Shown one piece after another: positions 60,997 through 64,000 of a DNA stretch of 64,000 nucleotides. Under the pieces are notes generated by a model that saw only the letters and a list, made by a program, of their open reading frames with translations, was not told the DNA's origin and made no database searches. The translations under genes were made by a program, and so were the position numbers. Source of the DNA: an uncultured Fodinibius sp. (GTDB lineage: Bacteria > Bacteroidota > Rhodothermia > Balneolales > Balneolaceae). The first letter of the stretch is position 1, and the number at the start of each line of letters is the position of its first letter. The stretch spans positions 186,001-250,000 of the forward strand of contig CAJXMW010000003.1 of NCBI GenBank assembly GCA_913056235.1. The letters run 5' to 3'.

Positions 60997-61290
60997 ATGG
61001 GTATTAAAACATTAGATATTGAGAAGCTTAACAAAGATACTGGTAATCAGTATGAGCTGATTTCGATTATGTCAAAGCGAGCTCGTCAGATTGCCGCCAA
61101 TGAAAAGCTTCAACTGGATGAGAAACTGAAGTATTTTGAAGGCTTTGAAGATGACGATGATTTCTCGTTCAACGAGGAGCAGGAAAACATCTCAAAGGAA
61201 TTTGAAAAGCTTCCTCACGCCACCCAGCGTGCTATTGATGAGATGCGTCGCGGCGAAGTGTACTTCCGCTATCCGCAAGAAGAAGACTAA
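60997..61290 (+). CDS. rpoZ: RNA polymerase omega subunit
   Basis: A 97-aa RpoZ/Rpb6-type protein. LNKDTGNQYELISIMSKRAR is the omega signature helix and QIAANEKLQLDEKLKYFEGF follows. The acidic tail (DDDDFSFNEEQEN) and the C-terminal helix ATQRAIDEMRRGEVYFR are typical of Bacteroidota omega. It sits in the conserved order yicC-gmk-rpoZ-coaBC. Confidence 0.88.
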   Translation: MGIKTLDIEKLNKDTGNQYELISIMSKRARQIAANEKLQLDEKLKYFEGFEDDDDFSFNEEQENISKEFEKLPHATQRAIDEMRRGEVYFRYPQEED

Positions 61291-61293
61291 TTT

Positions 61294-62490
61294 ATGTTAT
61301 CCGGCAAACGGATAATACTCGGTGTTACCGGAGGAATTGCAGCCTACAAGGCTGCTTTTCTTTTACGTGCCTTTCAGAAAGCGGGCGCCGAAGTACGCGT
61401 AACGATGACCCCCGATGCCACGCGCTTTATAGGGGTTGAGACCTTTTCTTCTCTTTCAAAACATGAAGTGGCTGTCGAAGTTTTCCCTGAAAACCAGTCA
61501 ACTACCGATTTGTGGACGAAGCACATTTCCTGGGGTGAATGGGGCGACCTGTTTGTAATTGCTCCCTGCACGGCCAATACGCTGGCTAAGATTGCTCATG
61601 GTATCTCTGACAACATGCTCACGGCTACCGCCCTGGCAGCACGATGTCCATTGCTGATCTGTCCTACTATGGATGGGGAGATGTATGAAGCTCCCGCGGT
61701 GCAACAGAACCTTAAAATGGTAAAAGAGCATGGTTATCACATTTTAGAACCAGAGGAAGGTTATTTGGCTAGTGGACTTGAAGGCAAAGGACGCCTGCCA
61801 TATGCAACGGCAATTCTTGAAAAGAGCGACGAAATTATCCGGAACGCACAAGCAAATGGTCCATTAGCAGGCAAAAAGGTAGTTGTCACGGCCGGCCCAA
61901 CTCGTGAACACATCGACCCGGTTCGCTTTATATCGAATCCCAGCTCGGGGAAAATGGGCGTAGCTATGGCCGAAGCTGCTAAACAAATGGGAGCTGATGT
62001 AACATTAATTCACGGACCGGTGAGTATCCCCAAGCCAACCACAATATCCACCATCGAAATTGAATCTGCTGCTGAGCTTTTCGAGCAGGTTAAAGCCCAT
62101 GCCAATGCTGATATAGTGATCATGGCGGCAGCTGTTTCTGACTTCACCCCTGCTGAGAAGCACAATCAGAAAGTAAAGAAAGATAATTCGGACTCAGCAC
62201 TTAAGCTTGAGCAAACACAGGATATTTTGTCTTGGCTTGGAAATCATAAAAAAGAGGGACAGCTACTTATCGGCTTTGCCATGGAGACAGAAAACCTTCT
62301 TGATAACGCCAAAGCGAAGCTTAAAAAGAAAAAGGCAGATTGGATTGTGGCGAATTCTCTTTCAGAATCCGGTTCAGGATTCCAGTCTGATACAAATGCC
62401 GTACACCTTCTCAATGCCTCAACTGATCACCGGTTCCAGGGAACTAAAAAAGAGGTAGCCCGACAGATATTAGCCCACATTTTCAACTGA
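61294..62490 (+). CDS. coaBC: Bifunctional phosphopantothenoylcysteine decarboxylase / phosphopantothenate-cysteine ligase
   Basis: A 398-aa coenzyme-A enzyme. The flavoprotein CoaC half has [37 protein letters not shown] (His/Asn region) and [14 protein letters not shown]. The CoaB half begins near residue 190 ([33 protein letters not shown]). The position of the reactive Cys in the ACG motif of E. coli CoaC is Ser160 here ([13 protein letters not shown]). It follows rpoZ by three bases. Confidence 0.93.
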   Translation: MLSGKRIILGVTGGIAAYKAAFLLRAFQKAGAEVRVTMTPDATRFIGVETFSSLSKHEVAVEVFPENQSTTDLWTKHISWGEWGDLFVIAPCTANTLAKIAHGISDNMLTATALAARCPLLICPTMDGEMYEAPAVQQNLKMVKEHGYHILEPEEGYLASGLEGKGRLPYATAILEKSDEIIRNAQANGPLAGKKVVVTAGPTREHIDPVRFISNPSSGKMGVAMAEAAKQMGADVTLIHGPVSIPKPTTISTIEIESAAELFEQVKAHANADIVIMAAAVSDFTPAEKHNQKVKKDNSDSALKLEQTQDILSWLGNHKKEGQLLIGFAMETENLLDNAKAKLKKKKADWIVANSLSESGSGFQSDTNAVHLLNASTDHRFQGTKKEVARQILAHIFN

Positions 62491-62878
62491 ACTCAAAATG
62501 CTGACTACTGGAATCTTTGCATTTGATGGCGGTAAGTTCCACTGTCAAAGGCGTTTGTACCCATTTCACTATCTCTCCTAATTTCATACACTCTGGGAAT
62601 ATACTCTATTGTTAACTGACCGAAGCCTTCCCGAGAATAACGATATTGTTCTATACCATTTTGGTCAACTCAAAGAATGCCTAATGTATTCTGGTCAAAG
62701 GTGGCCCTCTCTGAGTCATTTGGTTCACTAGACCTTCAATAATTGTAACGTATCCCAACTTGCAGTCAGGCAATTAGCTAGTCAATTTTTACTTCACGTA
62801 TTATCTTCATTGAGAAAGGGTTATTCACATTTTGTGATCATCATTAACAGGAATTAACAAGGCATGAGGTGATTAATA
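62491..62878 (-). pseudogene. Gene-poor stretch with an open minus-strand fragment and IS21-like end repeats
   Basis: No intact gene. On the minus strand a frame of about 53 codons without stops runs from near 62672 to 62511 and reads VDQNGIEQYRYSREGFGQLT at one end and GTNAFDSGTYRHQMQRFQ at the other; it has stops on both sides. Next to it, at 62658-62730, three direct repeats recur every 30 bases. Together these suggest a degraded mobile element. The family assignment is tentative. Confidence 0.35.
62658..62730. repeat. Three direct repeats with 30-bp period (IS21-end-like)
   Basis: ATTTTGGTCAACTC, ATTCTGGTCAAAGG and ATTTGGTTCACTAG start 30 bases apart. IS21-family elements carry such repeated transposase sites at their ends. 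No transposase genes are next to them here. Confidence 0.4.
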
Positions 62879-64000
62879 CTATTCCTCTTGTCTGATAGCA
62901 CGAAGTTTGCCACGACCATGACCATTGGACTTCTGGAAATTTACCATAAATCTCCCCCCTCCGTCGTCACTGGTTACTTCCAACTCACCATTGAGCTGGT
63001 CAGTCAATGTTTGTATTAAGCTCATGCCAATCGAACTCTGCTCATCAATTGAAAAGCCCTTTGGCAAGCCTCTGCCATCATCTTTAACCTCTACAAAAAT
63101 ACGACCGGCATCCTCATATAGGTTAATCCATATCTTCCCGGAATCTCTGCCCTCAAAGGCGTGCTTGTATGAGTTTGTTACCAATTCATTAATTAAGATA
63201 GCACAGGGAATTGCCTGGTTTATATCAAGAGAGACGTCGGAAGCATTAATTTTAATATTAATATGTTTATGATCGAGAGGCAGGGTATTTTTAACCGTAT
63301 TAATGAGCCGTTTTACATACGTTTCGAATGAGATATCTACAAAATTTTCCGACTGGTAGAGCATCTCGTGGACGATCGCAATCGACTGTATGCGCAGCTG
63401 GCTGTCGTTAAGCACCTCTTTGGTTTGCTCATCTTCAATCTCGAACGACTGCAGCTGGAGAAAACCTGAAATAATGGCCAGGTTGTTTTTTACCCGGTGA
63501 TGAATTTCTTCGAGCAACACCCGTTTCTCTTCAAGCGATTGTTCAAGTTTACGCTGATTTTCTTTTTGCTCGGTAATATCAATATAGATGCCAAAACCGG
63601 CAATAGGTTCATCATCCAGATATACAGGGATTGCACCGAGAAGTATGTCTTTCGGTTTCCCTTCTTTGGTATATCGGACCACATCTTTATAAAATTTTCC
63701 CTCCCGAAAATCTTCCCCCGGCATTCGCGGGCTATCGTCCTGCTGGTCTTCATGCACAATTGCCTGGTCGATATCTTTTCCCAACAGCTCTTCTTCGGAA
63801 TAGCCAAATAGGTTCTCAAAACTTTGATTCGCCATTTTTACCCGATTTTCGTTATCAACCATCAGCAGTGCACCGGGTGCCTTGAGAAATAACTTTCGGA
63901 ATAAACGCTCACTCCGGCGCAGTTGCTCTTGCGCTTTCTTCTGTTCCGTCAGATCACGTACAATAGCCTGTACATAAATTTCATCACCCAACTCCAACCG
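62879..64000 (-). CDS. PAS-domain sensor histidine kinase (HisKA_2 type), N-terminus outside window
   Basis: Partial: at least 373 residues, open to the right edge. The visible part begins at the end of one PAS domain (VQAIVRDLTEQKKAQEQL), followed by a second PAS/PAC (APGALLMVDNENRVKMANQS ... GFGIYIDITEQKE), the HisKA_2 phosphoacceptor helix (EIHHRVKNNLAIISGFLQLQ) and a HATPase_c domain (AILINELVTNSYKHAF, DDGRGLPKGF, GMSLIQTLTDQLNGEL). It is a cytoplasmic or membrane-linked stress sensor of the LuxQ/YbtA-like HisKA_2 class. No response regulator is visible in the window. Confidence 0.9.
   Translation of the reverse strand, partial: RLELGDEIYVQAIVRDLTEQKKAQEQLRRSERLFRKLFLKAPGALLMVDNENRVKMANQSFENLFGYSEEELLGKDIDQAIVHEDQQDDSPRMPGEDFREGKFYKDVVRYTKEGKPKDILLGAIPVYLDDEPIAGFGIYIDITEQKENQRKLEQSLEEKRVLLEEIHHRVKNNLAIISGFLQLQSFEIEDEQTKEVLNDSQLRIQSIAIVHEMLYQSENFVDISFETYVKRLINTVKNTLPLDHKHINIKINASDVSLDINQAIPCAILINELVTNSYKHAFEGRDSGKIWINLYEDAGRIFVEVKDDGRGLPKGFSIDEQSSIGMSLIQTLTDQLNGELEVTSDDGGGRFMVNFQKSNGHGRGKLRAIRQEE

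Noticed and set aside
1-64000. CRISPR arrays, tRNA and rRNA genes
   Set aside because: I looked for regularly spaced repeats, cloverleaf-like segments and rRNA words and saw none; a tRNA search program would be the decisive check.

Overview
The window looks like a chromosomal segment from a member of the Balneolota or a related Bacteroidota-like lineage. Evidence: a large secreted protein ends in a type IX secretion sorting domain (NYPNPFNPTTTI near 7010-7050). The arginine operon uses an N-acyl-ornithine carbamoyltransferase of the Bacteroides/Xanthomonas type instead of ordinary ArgF. Succinate dehydrogenase has the compact cytochrome b558 form. Several upstream regions carry TAnnTTTG-type -7 boxes. 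The placement rests on gene content only. I saw no rRNA, tRNA or CRISPR, and no intact insertion sequence.

Layout. 1-9 kb: aldehyde dehydrogenase, a lipoprotein, a class-III aminotransferase, a small lipoprotein, a 1046-aa Asp-box/T9SS protein, a thioredoxin-like protein and a UbiA-family protein. 9-15.4 kb: a conserved protein, then a LysR regulator divergent from a small helical protein and dabB-dabA, the two subunits of the DAB inorganic-carbon pump. 15.5-24.8 kb: a threonine-synthase-like enzyme with a C-terminal LeuA-type regulatory domain, convergent with a six-gene aspartate-family operon transcribed dapB-dapA-dapD-thrA-thrB-thrC. 24.9-30.5 kb: a DUF819 membrane protein, a degenerate beta-lactamase-fold protein, small membrane proteins, two methyltransferases and an ankyrin protein. 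30.8-36.4 kb: a minus-strand operon of a 984-aa coiled-coil P-loop NTPase, an MscS channel and an M49-like metallopeptidase whose signal peptide is out of frame at a nine-base homopolymer. 36.5-41.6 kb: amidase, uridine kinase, SDR, DUF4296 lipoprotein and RecQ. 42-51 kb: a compact arginine/proline operon (GNAT, argG, argC, argD, argF', argB, argE, argH, proC). 51-52.7 kb: an AT-rich cassette holding a short Cys-rich exported peptide and a six-bladed propeller lipoprotein, bracketed by a perfect 38-bp direct repeat. 52.8-56.3 kb: sdhC-sdhA-sdhB. 56.5-62.5 kb: housekeeping genes (YigZ, cobalamin adenosyltransferase, glmM, yicC, gmk, rpoZ, coaBC). The right edge holds a possible IS21-type relic and a truncated PAS histidine kinase.

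The genes best worth follow-up are the peptide/propeller cassette with its direct repeats, the DAB locus with duplicated upstream blocks, the NTPase-MscS operon, the threonine synthase-LeuA-domain fusion, the argF' specificity residue (Gln89) and the homopolymer frameshift. Two families of dispersed palindromic repeats also occur, one of them inside the arginine operon, where it creates a false N-terminal extension of argH.
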